A stretch of 64,000 bases of DNA from Caulobacter sp. 602-2 (GTDB taxonomy: Bacteria > Pseudomonadota > Alphaproteobacteria > Caulobacterales > Caulobacteraceae), in the NCBI RefSeq assembly GCF_011043625.1, contig NZ_JAAKGT010000004.1:332526-396525 (forward strand). The letters run 5' to 3'. The notes under the pieces are model-generated. The model did no database searches, had not been told where the DNA came from, and saw nothing but the letters and a program-made list of their open reading frames with translations. Positions 48,736 through 58,851 of this stretch are shown piece after piece; position 1 is the stretch's first letter; each line of letters opens with the position of its first letter. The position numbers and the translations under genes were made by a program.

Positions 48736-49614
48736 TCAGACCCCCGTCTTGCGATAGGCGGTCAGGCCGCAGCTCTCGAAGCCGCGCACGTTGGCGCCGA
48801 CGCGTTCGGAGTGGCCGACATAGAGCTTGCCGCCCGGCGCCAGCAGCGGCGCGAAACGGCTCCAGACCCGCTCCTGGGTCGGTTCATCGAAATAGATCAC
48901 GACATTCCGGCAGAAAATGGCGTCGAACGGACCCTTCATCGGCCACGACGGACCGTTGAGGTTCAGCTCGCGGAAGGCGACGAGGCTGCGCGCGGCCTCG
49001 CAGACACGCCAGGCGCGGCGGTCGCTCGGATCACGCTCGAAATACTGGCCGCGCATCGATTGCGACACGCCTTCCAGCAGGTGCTCGTCATAGACGGCGG
49101 CCCGGCCGGTGGCCAGGACGTTGGTGTCGATGTCGGTGCCCAGGATGCGGATGTCCAGTTCGGCCGCATTGGGCCAAACCGACAGCACCGTGAAGGCCAT
49201 CGAATAGGGCTCCTGGCCCGACGAGCTGGCGGCCGACCACAGACGCAGGCGGCGGCCGGCGCGCACCTGGTCGGCGATCGGCTCCAGGATGTTGGCGCGC
49301 AGGTCGTCGAAGTGGTGCGGCTCGCGGAAGAAGCGGGTGACGTTGGTCGTCAGGGCCCGCAGCATTTCCTGGCTCTCGTCGCGACCCGGGTCGCTGGTCA
49401 CGAAGGCGCAGTATTCCTTGAACGAGCGCATGCCCAGCGCGCGCAGGCGCTTGGCCAGGCGCGAATAGACCAGCGTGGCCTTGGTGTCGGGCAGGCTGAT
49501 GCCGGCCATGCCGTACAGGATTTCGGCGATGCGCTTGAAGTCCTGGGTCGTGAACGCGAACTCGCCATCGACGATGGCTTCGCGGCGATCCGTTGGGGCG
49601 GAAGCGAAGGTCAT
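48736..49614 (-). CDS. cheR: Chemotaxis methyltransferase CheR
   Basis: CheR transfers methyl groups from S-adenosylmethionine to glutamates of MCPs. The 292-residue protein has the N-terminal helical domain ([37 protein letters not shown]) and the catalytic domain with [22 protein letters not shown], the SAM loop [31 protein letters not shown] and [15 protein letters not shown] beta-subdomain that binds receptor pentapeptides is present in the catalytic part. Its ATG overlaps the cheW stop by one base (TGATG). Confidence 0.96.
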   Translation of the reverse strand: MTFASAPTDRREAIVDGEFAFTTQDFKRIAEILYGMAGISLPDTKATLVYSRLAKRLRALGMRSFKEYCAFVTSDPGRDESQEMLRALTTNVTRFFREPHHFDDLRANILEPIADQVRAGRRLRLWSAASSSGQEPYSMAFTVLSVWPNAAELDIRILGTDIDTNVLATGRAAVYDEHLLEGVSQSMRGQYFERDPSDRRAWRVCEAARSLVAFRELNLNGPSWPMKGPFDAIFCRNVVIYFDEPTQERVWSRFAPLLAPGGKLYVGHSERVGANVRGFESCGLTAYRKTGV

Positions 49615-50081
49615 CAGGCGGCCAGGGCCTCGCGTTCGGGCAGCAGGCGATCGAGCGAGATCTCGCTGATCATCCGGCCGTCGATGGAAATGATGCCGCG
49701 GATGAAGCTGCGAACGGCGTCGCAGGCCACGTCCGGGGTCGGCTGAACCAGGTCGTCGGTGATCGACAGGATGTCCGACACGGCGTCGACCAGCATGCCG
49801 ATCATGCGGTCGCCCGCCTTGACCACGATGAACACGCTGCGGACGGTCGGCTCGACCATCGGCATGCCCAGACGGCAGGCCAGGTCCATGATCGGCAGAA
49901 CTGCGCCGCGCAGGTTGATGACGCCGCGCATGTAGCCGGGCGACTGCGGAAGCGTCGTGGCCGGGCTCCAGCCGCGGATCTCGCGGACGGCCATGATGTC
50001 CACGCAGTATTCCTGGTCGCCGACGCGGAAGGAGATCAGCTCGCGGCGTTCGGCGCCGGTGGTGATGATTTCTTCTGACAT
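49614..50081 (-). CDS. cheW: Chemotaxis coupling protein CheW
   Basis: CheW is a scaffold that joins MCPs to CheA. The 155-residue SH3-like protein has [60 protein letters not shown] and [17 protein letters not shown], with the conserved RGVINLRG and DAVSDI. It ends in [11 protein letters not shown]. It follows cheA by 4 bases, as part of a tightly packed operon with mostly overlapping or nearly overlapping genes. Confidence 0.96.
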   Translation of the reverse strand: MSEEIITTGAERRELISFRVGDQEYCVDIMAVREIRGWSPATTLPQSPGYMRGVINLRGAVLPIMDLACRLGMPMVEPTVRSVFIVVKAGDRMIGMLVDAVSDILSITDDLVQPTPDVACDAVRSFIRGIISIDGRMISEISLDRLLPEREALAA

Positions 50082-50085
50082 CGGC

Positions 50086-52398
50086 TTATTCCGCGGCGAT
50101 CAGGGTGGGTTCGACGGGACGGGGCGGCTCGCGGCGACGCAGGCTGATCACCGCATCGACGTCGAGGATCAGGGCCACGCGGCCGTCGCCCAGGATCGTC
50201 GCGGCGGCGACGCCGTCGACCTGCTGGTAGTTCTGCTCCAGCGACTTGATGACCACCTGGCGCTGGCCGTGGATGGCGTCGGCCACCAGGGCGGCGCGCG
50301 AACCGTCCTCGCCCTCGACCAGCAGCACGACGCCTTCGGTCGGCGGCGGCGAGGCCTCGCGGTAGCCCAGGGTCAGGCCGACGTCGATCAGCGGCACGAA
50401 GCTGTCGCGGACGGCCAGCACCGAACCGACCGGGCCCAGCGGGCGAACCTCTTCCGGCTTCGGACGCAGGCTCTCGACGATGGCGGCCAGCGGCACGACC
50501 AGGGTCTCGCCGGCGACGTCGACCACCATGCCGTCGAGGACGGCCAGGGTCAGCGGCAGGCTCAGCGTGAAGGTCGAGCCCTGGCCCGGACGCGAGGTGA
50601 TCGAGATGCGGCCGCCCAGCGCCTGCACCGAGCGCTTGACCACGTCCATGCCGACGCCGCGGCCCGAGACGTCCGAGATCTTGTCGGCGGTCGAGAAGCC
50701 CGGGAGGAAGATCAGGTTGTCGATCTCCTCGTCTGTCAGCTGCAGTTCCGGCGAGATCAGGCCCTTCTTGATCGCGATCGAGTGGACGCGCTCGCGGTTG
50801 ATGCCCTTGCCGTCGTCGGAGACCTCGATGACGATCCGGCCGCTGCGGTGCAGGGCGGCCAGCTTCACGACGCCTTCCGGATTCTTGCCGGCCGCCTTGC
50901 GCTCCTCGGGGCTTTCCAGCCCGTGGTCGATGGCGTTGCGCAGCATGTGGGTGATCGGGTCGGACAGACGCTCGATGACCGTCTTGTCGACCTCGGTGTT
51001 CTCGCCGTCCATCACCAGGCGGGCCTGCTTGCCCGTCATGCTGGCGACTTCGCGGACCAGGCGCGGCATGCGCTGGAACACCGACTTCACCGGCTGGGCG
51101 CGGATGGCCATGACGCTGTCCTGGATCTCGCGCGTCAGCTGTTCCAGCTCGTCGAGGCCCATGGCCAGGTTGGAGGAGGGGGCGATGCCGTATTCGCCGA
51201 CGCGCTGCGCCAGCATGGCCTGGTTGATGACCAGCTCGCCGACCAGGTCGATCAGGCGATCGATGCGCTCGGGATCGACGCGGATCACCGACTGGCCCGG
51301 ACCCGGGACGTCGATCTGCTGGGCCTTGGCGGCGGGCGCGGCGGCCGGGGCCGAGGCGGCGACAGGAGCGGCCGGAGCGATCGGCGCGGCGACGGGCGCC
51401 GGGGCGGCCTCGACGACCGGCGCGACGGCGACGGGTTCGGGGGCGGCTTCCACCACCACCACCGGAGCCGGCGCCTCGGCGACGACCGCCGGAGCGGCTT
51501 CGACGGCGGCGGGCGCATCGCCTGCCAGCAGGGCGGCCAGGGCGGCGTCGGGGGTCAGGCCCTCGCCGCGGGTGATTTCCAGGTCGCAGTCGCCGTCGAC
51601 GAATTCGAAGACCTCGCGGATGGCGGTCTCGTCTTCCTCGGTCTCCAGGCGCACCGTCCAGGTGGCGTAGGCGGCTTCGGCGTCCAGCATGTCCAGCGGC
51701 GGGATGGCGCTGGCGTCCAGGGTGGCTTCGATCGGGCCCAGGCGCGCCAGTTCACGCAGCAGCAGGGCGGTCTCGTTGGCCTTGCGGTAGAGGTCCGACT
51801 TGGGACGGATCGACACCGTCCAGACGTTGCCCGCGGCGGCGGCGACGTCAGCCGCCTGCTCGTCGATGGTGATCGTCATCGGCTGGAAGTCGAAACCGAG
51901 GTCGTCGTCGTCCAGGGCGTCGTCGGCCCCGATCAGCGCTTCGGCCGGCGCGGCGACGGGCGCGGCTTCGAACACCGGCGCCTCGACCACGGCGGCGGGA
52001 GCCGGCGCGGCGTTCGGGTCGGTGCAGGCCTTCAGTTCGGCGGCCATGGCGGCCGAGACGGCTTCGTCCACGACGCCCAGCCCGCGGGCCGAGCTGACGT
52101 GGTCGGCCAGCACGTCCGAGGCGCGCAGCAGGGTCACCACCAGGTCCGGGGTCGCAGGCACTTCGTTGGAACGAACGGCGTCGAGCAGGGTCTCGAACAC
52201 GTGGGCGAAGCGCACCAGCGGCTCGAGGCCGAAGGCGCCGGCGCCGCCCTTGATCGAGTGGACGGCGCGGAACACGGCGTTGACGGTGTCGCCGTCGTCG
52301 TTGCCGTCCTGCATGGCCAGGAGCCCGCCTTCGAGGTCGGCGAGCAGTTCCTCGCACTCCTGGAAGAAGGTGACCTTGATGGCCTCTAACTCGTCCAT
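50086..52398 (-). CDS. cheA: Chemotaxis histidine kinase CheA
   Basis: The 770-residue kinase has an N-terminal HPt domain with the phosphorylated His47 in [15 protein letters not shown], a P2-like region, an extended Ala/Pro/Glu-rich linker (about 260-360), the dimerisation domain ([27 protein letters not shown]), the ATPase domain ([22 protein letters not shown]-box; [14 protein letters not shown]1; [14 protein letters not shown]2) and a C-terminal CheW-like domain. It senses receptor state through CheW and phosphorylates CheY proteins and CheB. It is about 100 residues longer than E. coli CheA because of the linker. Confidence 0.96.
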   Translation of the reverse strand: MDELEAIKVTFFQECEELLADLEGGLLAMQDGNDDGDTVNAVFRAVHSIKGGAGAFGLEPLVRFAHVFETLLDAVRSNEVPATPDLVVTLLRASDVLADHVSSARGLGVVDEAVSAAMAAELKACTDPNAAPAPAAVVEAPVFEAAPVAAPAEALIGADDALDDDDLGFDFQPMTITIDEQAADVAAAAGNVWTVSIRPKSDLYRKANETALLLRELARLGPIEATLDASAIPPLDMLDAEAAYATWTVRLETEEDETAIREVFEFVDGDCDLEITRGEGLTPDAALAALLAGDAPAAVEAAPAVVAEAPAPVVVVEAAPEPVAVAPVVEAAPAPVAAPIAPAAPVAASAPAAAPAAKAQQIDVPGPGQSVIRVDPERIDRLIDLVGELVINQAMLAQRVGEYGIAPSSNLAMGLDELEQLTREIQDSVMAIRAQPVKSVFQRMPRLVREVASMTGKQARLVMDGENTEVDKTVIERLSDPITHMLRNAIDHGLESPEERKAAGKNPEGVVKLAALHRSGRIVIEVSDDGKGINRERVHSIAIKKGLISPELQLTDEEIDNLIFLPGFSTADKISDVSGRGVGMDVVKRSVQALGGRISITSRPGQGSTFTLSLPLTLAVLDGMVVDVAGETLVVPLAAIVESLRPKPEEVRPLGPVGSVLAVRDSFVPLIDVGLTLGYREASPPPTEGVVLLVEGEDGSRAALVADAIHGQRQVVIKSLEQNYQQVDGVAAATILGDGRVALILDVDAVISLRRREPPRPVEPTLIAAE

Positions 52399-52454
52399 TC
52401 CAACGTTCCTAAAACGAGAGAGTCTTCAGTGCCCCCGGGCAGGGGGAAACGACG

Positions 52455-52820
52455 TCAGGCCGCGACGCGGCGGATGGCGTCGACCAGCTTTTCCGGGTTG
52501 AACGGCTTGACGATCCAGCCCGTGGCGCCGGCGCGGCGCGCGCGGTCCTTCTTGGCCGGGTCGCTTTCCGTGGTCAGCACCAGGATCGGGATGGCGCGAT
52601 AGTCGTCGTCGACCCGCACCGCCTCGATGAAGCCGAAGCCGTCCAGCTTGGGCATGTTGATGTCGGTGATGATCACGTCGGGGCGATGGGCCGAAAGAAC
52701 TTCCAGCCCGTGCTCGCCGTCGACCGCTTCGACGACGTTGAACCCGGCGCCGGCGAGGGCCATGCGCAGCATGTCCCGCATCGTTCGGGAATCATCGACC
52801 GTGAGGACCGTCCGCGTCAC
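52455..52820 (-). CDS. cheY: Chemotaxis response regulator CheY (first)
   Basis: A 121-residue single receiver with DD9-10, phosphoacceptor Asp53 in VIITDINMPKLDG, Thr in LVLTTES and Lys in WIVKPFNPEK. The start is GTG 52820 because a longer in-frame ORF would run through the STAS gene; GTGA overlaps the STAS stop, so translation is coupled. It lies between the STAS gene and cheA, the position of CheYI in the Caulobacter operon. Confidence 0.92.
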   Translation of the reverse strand: MTRTVLTVDDSRTMRDMLRMALAGAGFNVVEAVDGEHGLEVLSAHRPDVIITDINMPKLDGFGFIEAVRVDDDYRAIPILVLTTESDPAKKDRARRAGATGWIVKPFNPEKLVDAIRRVAA

Positions 52821-53101
52821 GATTGAACTCCATGGATATCCGCCGAAAGAAGCGCCCCTTCGGCGCCGAACAGACGGGTGGTTTCGACAAAGGCCTCCGA
52901 AGGGGCCCGGATAGAGAAGGACTTGCCGTCCGCCGCCCAGGCGGTCTTGGCCGCCAGGAGCACTTGCAGGCACAGGCCGCCGAGGCGACGGACGTTGCCG
53001 GCGTCGACCTCGACCGCATCGCCGCGGCGTTCCAGGAACGCCGCCTTGAGGGGACCCGACGCCTTCAGATCAAGCGTTTCGGGCAGCGAAAGCACAGTCA
53101 T
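52817..53101 (-). CDS. STAS-domain chemotaxis accessory protein
   Basis: The 94-residue protein is a STAS (anti-sigma-antagonist-like) domain: [64 protein letters not shown]. The usual phosphorylated Ser/Thr site is in VRRLGGLCLQ, where no Ser is present, so classical phosphorylation control is doubtful. It is coupled to mcp by TGATG and to cheY by GTGA. In Caulobacter the gene in this place has been called cheX, although it is unrelated in fold to the CheX phosphatase, so I leave the symbol blank. Confidence 0.8.
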   Translation of the reverse strand: MTVLSLPETLDLKASGPLKAAFLERRGDAVEVDAGNVRRLGGLCLQVLLAAKTAWAADGKSFSIRAPSEAFVETTRLFGAEGALLSADIHGVQS

Positions 53102-55068
53102 CAAAACTCCTCCCAGCCGTCGCTGGCCGGGGCGGCCGCTGCGGCGGCGCCGCCACGGCCAGGCCGGGCGAAGGCGCCGAGCCGGGCGCGTTGCTCGGCG
53201 ACGGGGTTGCGGGCCGGCGAGTCGACATGGGCGTCGGCTTCGCGCGGGCGTTCAAAACGTTGGGCCGCGCCTTCACCCACGCGGAAGCGACCGATCAGGC
53301 GCACCAGCTCGCCGGTCTCGCCCTTCAGCGAGTGGGTCGCGGCGGTCGATTGCTCGACCATGGCGGCGTTCTGTTGGGTCACCTGATCCATCTGGTTGAC
53401 GGCGGTGTTGACTTCGTTGAGGCCGGTCGCCTGCTCGGCCGCCGAGGCGGCGATTTCGGTGACCAGGGCGTCGATCTCGCCGACCTTCGCCACGATCCGC
53501 TGCAGGGCCTCGCCGGTCTGGCCGACCAGGCTCACCCCCGCCGAGACCTGCTGGGTCGACGACGAGATCAGGGTCTTGATCTCCTTGGCGGCCTCGGCCG
53601 AGCGCTGGGCGAGCGCGCGGACTTCCTGGGCGACGACCGCGAAACCACGTCCCGCTTCGCCCGCCCGGGCGGCCTCCACCCCGGCGTTGAGGGCCAGGAG
53701 GTTGGTCTGGAAGGCGATCTCGTCGATCACGCCGATGATCTGGCTGATCTGCTTGGAGGAATTTTCGATTTCGCCCATCGCGGACACTGCCTGATGGACG
53801 ACTTGGCCGGAATGCGTCGCTTCGCCACGGGTGGTCGAGACCACGTCCGAGGCCTGGCGGGCGCCCGAGGCCGTGCGGCGCACGGTGGCGGTCAGCTCGT
53901 CCAGGGCGGCGGCGGTTTCTTCCAGGCTGGCGGCCTGCTGCTCGGTGCGGCGCGACAGGTCGTCCGAAGCGTGGGCGATTTCGTCGGCGCCGGTGCGCAG
54001 GCCGTCGGTGGAGGCGGCGATCACCTTCACGGTGTCCTGCAGCTGGGCGATGGCGCCGTTGAAGTCGTCCTTCAGCTTGGCGTACTCGCCCGGGAAGGCG
54101 GCGGTGACGCGGAAGGTCAGGTCGCCCTGGGCCAGGCGCTCCAGGCCCTCGGCCAGCGAGCTGACCACCAGGGCGCTCTCGCGGGCGGCGGCGGCGGCGG
54201 CGGCTTCCTTGGCGCGACGCTCGTCGGCGGTCAGGGCGGCCGACTTCTCCTGCTCGGCGCGCAGCTGCTCAAGGTGCAGCTGGTTGTCGCGGAACACCTT
54301 CAGCGAACGCACGATGGCGCCCAGCTCGTCCCCACGAGTCAGGCGTTCCAGATCGATGCCGTTGTCGCCCTTGGAGAGCTTCTCGGTCGCGCCGGCGATG
54401 TCGCCGATCGACTTGCGGGTCGTCATCACGGTCATGAACGCCAGGGCGCCGACGGCGGCCAGGGTGATGAGCGAGAGAACGATGGTGATGCTGATCGAGG
54501 CGGCGGCCTCGGCCTGGCGCTTGGCGGCCTGCGTCTTGGCGCGGTTGGCGGCGTCGTCGACCACCTTCTGCAGCTGCGCGGCCATCTTGACGTACTGGTC
54601 TTCGAAGCTGCCGGCGAAGCTCATCGCCATGCCCGCGTCGACGTCGACCATGCCGCTGACGGTGTCGACGGCGCTGCGGCACTCGGCCAGCGCCTTGACC
54701 AGGGCGTCGATCTTCGGACGTTCCGAGACCGGCAGGCGGGCGGAGAGGCCCTTCATTTCCTTGCCCAGGGTGTCGAACTCGGCGAGCAGCTCGGTGATGC
54801 GCGGACCGGCGGGAGCGGCCATCGGGTCGGCCTTGGAGGCCAGGATCTGGTAGAGCTTGCCGTGAGCGTCGGTGATGCGGCGCGACAGCGACTGGATTTC
54901 GCTGTTGGTGCGCATGTCGGTCTCGACGACCTGCTGCAGCGCCGCCGACTGGCTCTTCTGCACCACGATGGACCCCACGGCCATGGCCGCCAGCATCAGC
55001 AGTGCGAAGGCCGGCGCGAAGCCGATTTTTATGATCAACGGCAGATCGACGAGTCGAAAGCGCTTCAT
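53101..55068 (-). CDS. Methyl-accepting chemotaxis protein, transmembrane
   Basis: The 655-residue receptor has a first membrane helix ([26 protein letters not shown], about 11-36), a ~140-residue periplasmic helical domain, a second helix ([23 protein letters not shown], about 182-204), two HAMP-like regions ([33 protein letters not shown] and [16 protein letters not shown]) and a signalling domain with the hairpin tip [46 protein letters not shown]. It ends SDGWEEF, a CheR/CheB-tethering type pentapeptide. GGAGGGGATTTGTC precedes the ATG at 55068. It is the first gene of the operon and occupies the place of mcpA. Confidence 0.94.
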   Translation of the reverse strand: MKRFRLVDLPLIIKIGFAPAFALLMLAAMAVGSIVVQKSQSAALQQVVETDMRTNSEIQSLSRRITDAHGKLYQILASKADPMAAPAGPRITELLAEFDTLGKEMKGLSARLPVSERPKIDALVKALAECRSAVDTVSGMVDVDAGMAMSFAGSFEDQYVKMAAQLQKVVDDAANRAKTQAAKRQAEAAASISITIVLSLITLAAVGALAFMTVMTTRKSIGDIAGATEKLSKGDNGIDLERLTRGDELGAIVRSLKVFRDNQLHLEQLRAEQEKSAALTADERRAKEAAAAAAARESALVVSSLAEGLERLAQGDLTFRVTAAFPGEYAKLKDDFNGAIAQLQDTVKVIAASTDGLRTGADEIAHASDDLSRRTEQQAASLEETAAALDELTATVRRTASGARQASDVVSTTRGEATHSGQVVHQAVSAMGEIENSSKQISQIIGVIDEIAFQTNLLALNAGVEAARAGEAGRGFAVVAQEVRALAQRSAEAAKEIKTLISSSTQQVSAGVSLVGQTGEALQRIVAKVGEIDALVTEIAASAAEQATGLNEVNTAVNQMDQVTQQNAAMVEQSTAATHSLKGETGELVRLIGRFRVGEGAAQRFERPREADAHVDSPARNPVAEQRARLGAFARPGRGGAAAAAAPASDGWEEF

Positions 55069-55404
55069 GACAAATCCCCTCCAAGAGACGGCCGTGCCCA
55101 CGGACCGTCCGCAATGTGGGGCGATCATCACGATAGATTCCTAATAGTTCCTGACTTTGGTTAAGGATGATGGCCGCACCCTGTCGCACCCCGTATCGAT
55201 ATGCGCATACGCACGCGTATTTGAGTCTAGAGAGGGGCGATTGTGGCGACCTGGCGCCCTTCACAAGTCATTATGGTTATCGATAAGTAAATATCGATTA
55301 TTCTTCGGTGACTCAGACTATCTTAACTTGCGGCTGCGAAAAGGTGCAGGCGTCCGGTTGGCGCAACGTCCAACGGACGAAGAAAAAATACTAGGAGCAG
55401 CGGG
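55069..55404. promoter_or_regulatory. Divergent region mcp / TonB_C-like gene, rich in palindromes
   Basis: These 336 bases hold no gene. They contain TATGCGCATA (55200-55209), three ATCGAT palindromes (55195-55200, 55279-55284, 55293-55298; the last two 14 bp apart) and GANTC sites at about 55223 and 55310. The region is AT-richer than its surroundings around 55265-55320 and must carry the promoters of the che operon and of the small secreted protein. Confidence 0.45.
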
Positions 55405-55716
55405 ATGAAATATCCGATCGCTATTGCCGCGGGAATCGCCGGCAGCTTTTTCGTCGCTCAGGCCGCTTCGGCCGCCGGCGGTTTCGAAGACCAAATGGGC
55501 CGCTGCCTTCAGCAGTTCGCCAACACCAAGGACGCCGCCCAGGTGATGCTTGAGTGCACCGCCGACGCCGGCAAGCTCTCGGCCTGCAAGGTCGTGGACA
55601 ACAGCGCGGCCGGCAAGGGCTTCGACAAGGCGGCCATGTGCATCGCCGAGAAGCTGCCGATGGGCTCGAAGACCGGCACCGTGAAGGTTCCGTTCCGCTT
55701 CCCGGGCGGCGCGTAA
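55405..55716 (+). CDS. Small secreted protein resembling a TonB C-terminal domain
   Basis: The 103-residue protein has a signal peptide (AIAAGIAGSFFVAQAASA) and a short core whose second half, CKVVDNSAAGKGFDKAAMCIAEKLPMGSKTGTVKVPFRFP, matches the pattern of TonB C-terminal domains (C-x-V, followed by S-x-G, FD-x-AA, and a final VPFRF strand). It has no N-terminal membrane helix or proline linker, so it is not a classical TonB. Four cysteines are present. AGGAGC is 9 bases before the ATG. Divergent from the mcp/che operon. A role in outer-membrane signalling is only a guess. Confidence 0.6.
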   Translation: MKYPIAIAAGIAGSFFVAQAASAAGGFEDQMGRCLQQFANTKDAAQVMLECTADAGKLSACKVVDNSAAGKGFDKAAMCIAEKLPMGSKTGTVKVPFRFPGGA

Positions 55717-55877
55717 GACTTACGCGCCTTCCCAGAGGGGGTCCAAGCGCCTCCGCTGGTCCAGGCCGGCGCATCCCGCAGGGGACGCGCCAAGGCCGGA
55801 TCGGCGGGGGCGTTTTGCTGTCTGGACAGCGGCGTGGCCAAGTAACGCCGAATACTTTTCAAGCAATGCGTTCTCCA

Positions 55878-55902
55878 AGAAAAAGCCCGCCTTGCGGCGG
55901 GC
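55878..55902 (-). terminator. Terminator after the protoglobin MCP gene
   Basis: On the minus strand GCCCGCC-GCAA-GGCGGGC is a perfect 7-bp stem followed by TTTTTCTT. It lies 70 bases past the MCP stop. Confidence 0.85.
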
Positions 55903-55972
55903 CAGTTGAGGAGACGCGCGAAGAAACCGACCGGGACGCGTTACGCTACGCCGCGCCCCGGCCTCACGAAAT

Positions 55973-57553
55973 TCAGTACTCTTCCCAGTCCTGGTCGATG
56001 GCGACGGCGGCCGAGCCGCGGGCGGCGCCGGGACGCGAGGCCACGCGAGGCGCGGCAGGACGGGGCGCAGGGCGGGCGACGGGGGCCGTCACCGCCTGGC
56101 GAGAGGTCTTGAAACCGCCGACGAGGCGGGTCAGTTCGCTGGACTGGCCCTTCAGCGAATGGGTCGCGGCGGTGGTCTGCTCGACCATGGCGGCGTTCTG
56201 CTGGGTGACCTGGTCCATCTGATTGACGGCGATGTTGACCTGGGCGAGGCCGCTCGACTGTTCCTGGGCCGAGGACGAGATCTCGCCGACCAGGGCGTCG
56301 ATCTCGGCCACCTTGACGACGATGCTGCGCAGGGCCTCGCCGGTCTGGCCGACCAGGGCCACGCCGGCCTCGACCTGCTTGGACGAGGCGCCGATCAGGC
56401 TCTTGATCTCCTTGGCCGCCTCGGCCGAGCGCTGGGCGAGAGCCCGCACTTCCGAGGCGACGACCGCGAAACCCTTGCCGGCGTCGCCGGCGCGGGCGGC
56501 CTCGACCCCGGCGTTGAGGGCCAGGAGGTTGGTCTGGAAGGCGATCTCGTCGATCACCCCGATGATGTTGCTGATCTCGCGCGAGCTGGTCTCGATCTCG
56601 CCCATGGCGGCGACGGCGTCGGTGACGACCACGCCCGAGCGCTCGGCGTCGGTCTTGGCCCCGGCCACCACGTCGGAGGCCTGGCGGGCGCCGGTGGCGG
56701 CGCGCTTGACCGTGGCGGTGATCTCGTCGAGGGCCGCGGCGGTCTCTTCCAGGCTGGCGGCCTGCTGTTCGGTGCGGCGCGACAGGTCGTCGGCGGCGAC
56801 GCCGATCTCGTCGGCGCCCATGCGGATGCCGTCGGTGGCCTGGGTCACGGCGGCCATGGCCTCTTCCAGCGTCGCCACGGCGGCGTTGAAGTCGCCCTTC
56901 AGCTTCTGGAAGTCGGGCGTGACCTCGATGTCGAGGCGCGAGGCGAGGTCGCCGCTGGCCAGCCGCGACAGGGCCTCGCCGAGCGCCTGGACCACGGCGG
57001 TCTGGCTGCGTTCGTTGGCCAGGCGCACTTCTTCCAGGCGCTGGCGTTCGGCCTCGATGGTCTCCAGGTAGATGGAGATGGCGAAGTCCATGTCGAGCAT
57101 GACCGCCTTCATCAGGGCCGAGACCGCGTCGCCGGCCTTTTCGGCGCCGTCGGCCTTGGCCATGAAACCCTTGGGCCAGACCTCGCGGATCGCCGAGCGC
57201 ATCAGGTGCTCGCTGACCAGGGCGTAGCCGCCGATGTACCAGCGCGGCTCCAGGCCGATGCGGGCGTGGGTCTCGCCGATGGCGCGCACGGCCTTGACGT
57301 AGGTGTCGCTGAAATCGGCCTCGGCGATCACCGACCAGTGCGACTTCTGGCGATTGCCGGCCGCGTCCATGTGGCGCTCGTCGCCGAAGAACTTGCGGGT
57401 CTCGGGCGTGGCCTTGACGCGGTCGTAGAAGCCCTTCAGCGCGGGACCGATTTCCCGCTCGATGAGCGGACGCAGAGCCCGCAGGGCCGCACGGGCTCGA
57501 GTGTCGAGACCCATGAACGCAACGCGGTCACTCAGTGCATAGTCCTGGCTCAT
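55973..57553 (-). CDS. Cytoplasmic protoglobin-coupled chemoreceptor
   Basis: The 526-residue MCP has no transmembrane segment. Residues ~1-180 are a globin-coupled-sensor domain (LDTRARAALRALRPLIEREIGPALKGFYDRVKATPETRKFFGDERHMDAAGNRQKSHW; the proximal-His region ETHARIGLEPRWYIGGYALV) that binds haem and is used for oxygen or redox sensing. A HAMP-like segment and the methyl-accepting signalling domain follow, with [46 protein letters not shown], ending DQDWEEY. It is co-oriented with but separated from the che operon and its TonB_C-like neighbour by a terminator. Confidence 0.92.
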   Translation of the reverse strand: MSQDYALSDRVAFMGLDTRARAALRALRPLIEREIGPALKGFYDRVKATPETRKFFGDERHMDAAGNRQKSHWSVIAEADFSDTYVKAVRAIGETHARIGLEPRWYIGGYALVSEHLMRSAIREVWPKGFMAKADGAEKAGDAVSALMKAVMLDMDFAISIYLETIEAERQRLEEVRLANERSQTAVVQALGEALSRLASGDLASRLDIEVTPDFQKLKGDFNAAVATLEEAMAAVTQATDGIRMGADEIGVAADDLSRRTEQQAASLEETAAALDEITATVKRAATGARQASDVVAGAKTDAERSGVVVTDAVAAMGEIETSSREISNIIGVIDEIAFQTNLLALNAGVEAARAGDAGKGFAVVASEVRALAQRSAEAAKEIKSLIGASSKQVEAGVALVGQTGEALRSIVVKVAEIDALVGEISSSAQEQSSGLAQVNIAVNQMDQVTQQNAAMVEQTTAATHSLKGQSSELTRLVGGFKTSRQAVTAPVARPAPRPAAPRVASRPGAARGSAAVAIDQDWEEY

Positions 57554-57673
57554 CTGGCCGCTTCCCCGATTGAGATATCGGTGGTCACTCTCGCGGTCGA
57601 TGGTTAATGCGCCAACAACTTTTCCCGTTTTGAGCGCGTCAGGACGTCGCACTCTACCGAGATATGCTTGCGG

Positions 57674-58822
57674 CTATCCGCCGCGACGAAGTGTTTCTCG
57701 GGCGATGACCAGTTGTTGGATCTGGCTGGTGCCTTCGTAAATCCGGAAAATACGGACATCGCGATACAGGCGCTCGATGCCGTAGTCGGCCACGTAGCCG
57801 GCCCCGCCGAAGATCTGCACGGCCCGGTCGGCGACGCGGCCGACCATCTCCGAGGCGAACAGCTTGGCGGCCGCCGCCTCCAGGGTGACGCTCTGGTCGG
57901 CGTCGCGCTTGCGGGCGGTCTCCAGCACCAGGGCGCGTGCGGCCAGGGCCTCGGTCTTGCTGTCGGCCAGCATCGCCTGGATCAGCTGGAAGCTGGCGAT
58001 CGGCTGGCCGAACTGCTTGCGCTCGCTGGCATAGGCCACGCAGTCGGCGATCAGCCGTTCGGCCACGCCCACGCAGACGGCGGCGATGTGCAGGCGGCCG
58101 CGGTCGAGCACCTGCATGGCCACCTTGAAGCCCTCGCCCTCGGCCCCCAGGCGGTTTTCGGCCGGCACCCGCACGCCGTCGAAGGTGACGTCGTGGATGT
58201 GGGCGCCCTGCTGGCCCATCTTCTTCTCGGCCTTGCCCACGTGCAGGCCTGGCAGGCCGGCGGGCACCAGGAAGGCCGAGACGCCCGCGCCGCCCTTGGC
58301 GTCAGGGTCGGTACGGGCCATCACCGTGAACAGCGAAGCCTTGCCGGCGTTGGTGATGAACCGCTTGGAGCCGGTCAGCACGTAGTCGTCGCCGTCGCGC
58401 ACGGCCCTGGTCTGCACCGAGGCGCTGTCGGATCCGGCCTCCGGCTCGGTCAGGGCGAAGGAGGTGACGGTCTCGCCCGAGGCGATACCGGGCAGCCACT
58501 TGGCCTTCTGGGCGTCGGTGCCGAACATGACGAGGCCCTGGCTGCCGATGCCGACATTGGTGCCGAACACCGAGCGGAAGGCCGGCGAGGCGCGGCCCAG
58601 CTCGATGGCGACCAGCGTCTCGTCCTCCATCGAAAGGCCCAGGCCCCCGTGCTCCTCGGGGATCGACAGGCCAAAGAGGCCAAGGTCGCGCATCTCGGCG
58701 ATCACGGTTTCGGGCACGGCGTCGTTCTCGGCCACCTCCGCCTCGATCGGCCGCAGGCGTTCGGCCACGAAGCGGGCGACCATGTCGAGCAGCTGGTCGC
58801 GGGTCTCGCGGTCGAGGGCCAT
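57674..58822 (-). CDS. Acyl-CoA dehydrogenase
   Basis: The 382-residue flavoenzyme performs the first step of fatty acid or branched-chain beta-oxidation. Motifs: FALTEPEAGSDSASV (FAD/substrate), DYVLTGSKRFITNAGKASLFTVMARTD, RKQFGQPIASFQLIQ and the catalytic-base region VRIFRIYEGTSQIQQLVIAR, with Glu in YEGTS. The N-terminal MALDRETRDQLLDMVARFVAERLRPIEAEV is typical. AGGAAGGAACCGCC precedes the ATG. AAACGATCGTTT lies 30-41 bp upstream. No other beta-oxidation genes are nearby, so the substrate is open. Confidence 0.93.
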   Translation of the reverse strand: MALDRETRDQLLDMVARFVAERLRPIEAEVAENDAVPETVIAEMRDLGLFGLSIPEEHGGLGLSMEDETLVAIELGRASPAFRSVFGTNVGIGSQGLVMFGTDAQKAKWLPGIASGETVTSFALTEPEAGSDSASVQTRAVRDGDDYVLTGSKRFITNAGKASLFTVMARTDPDAKGGAGVSAFLVPAGLPGLHVGKAEKKMGQQGAHIHDVTFDGVRVPAENRLGAEGEGFKVAMQVLDRGRLHIAAVCVGVAERLIADCVAYASERKQFGQPIASFQLIQAMLADSKTEALAARALVLETARKRDADQSVTLEAAAAKLFASEMVGRVADRAVQIFGGAGYVADYGIERLYRDVRIFRIYEGTSQIQQLVIARETLRRGG

Positions 58823-58851
58823 GGCGGTTCCTTCCTGTTTTCCGTCGCGTC

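Noticed and set aside
49957..52389. 810-residue open frame antisense to cheA
   Set aside because: Composition mirrors the cheA linker and there is no recognisable domain; cheA is certain.
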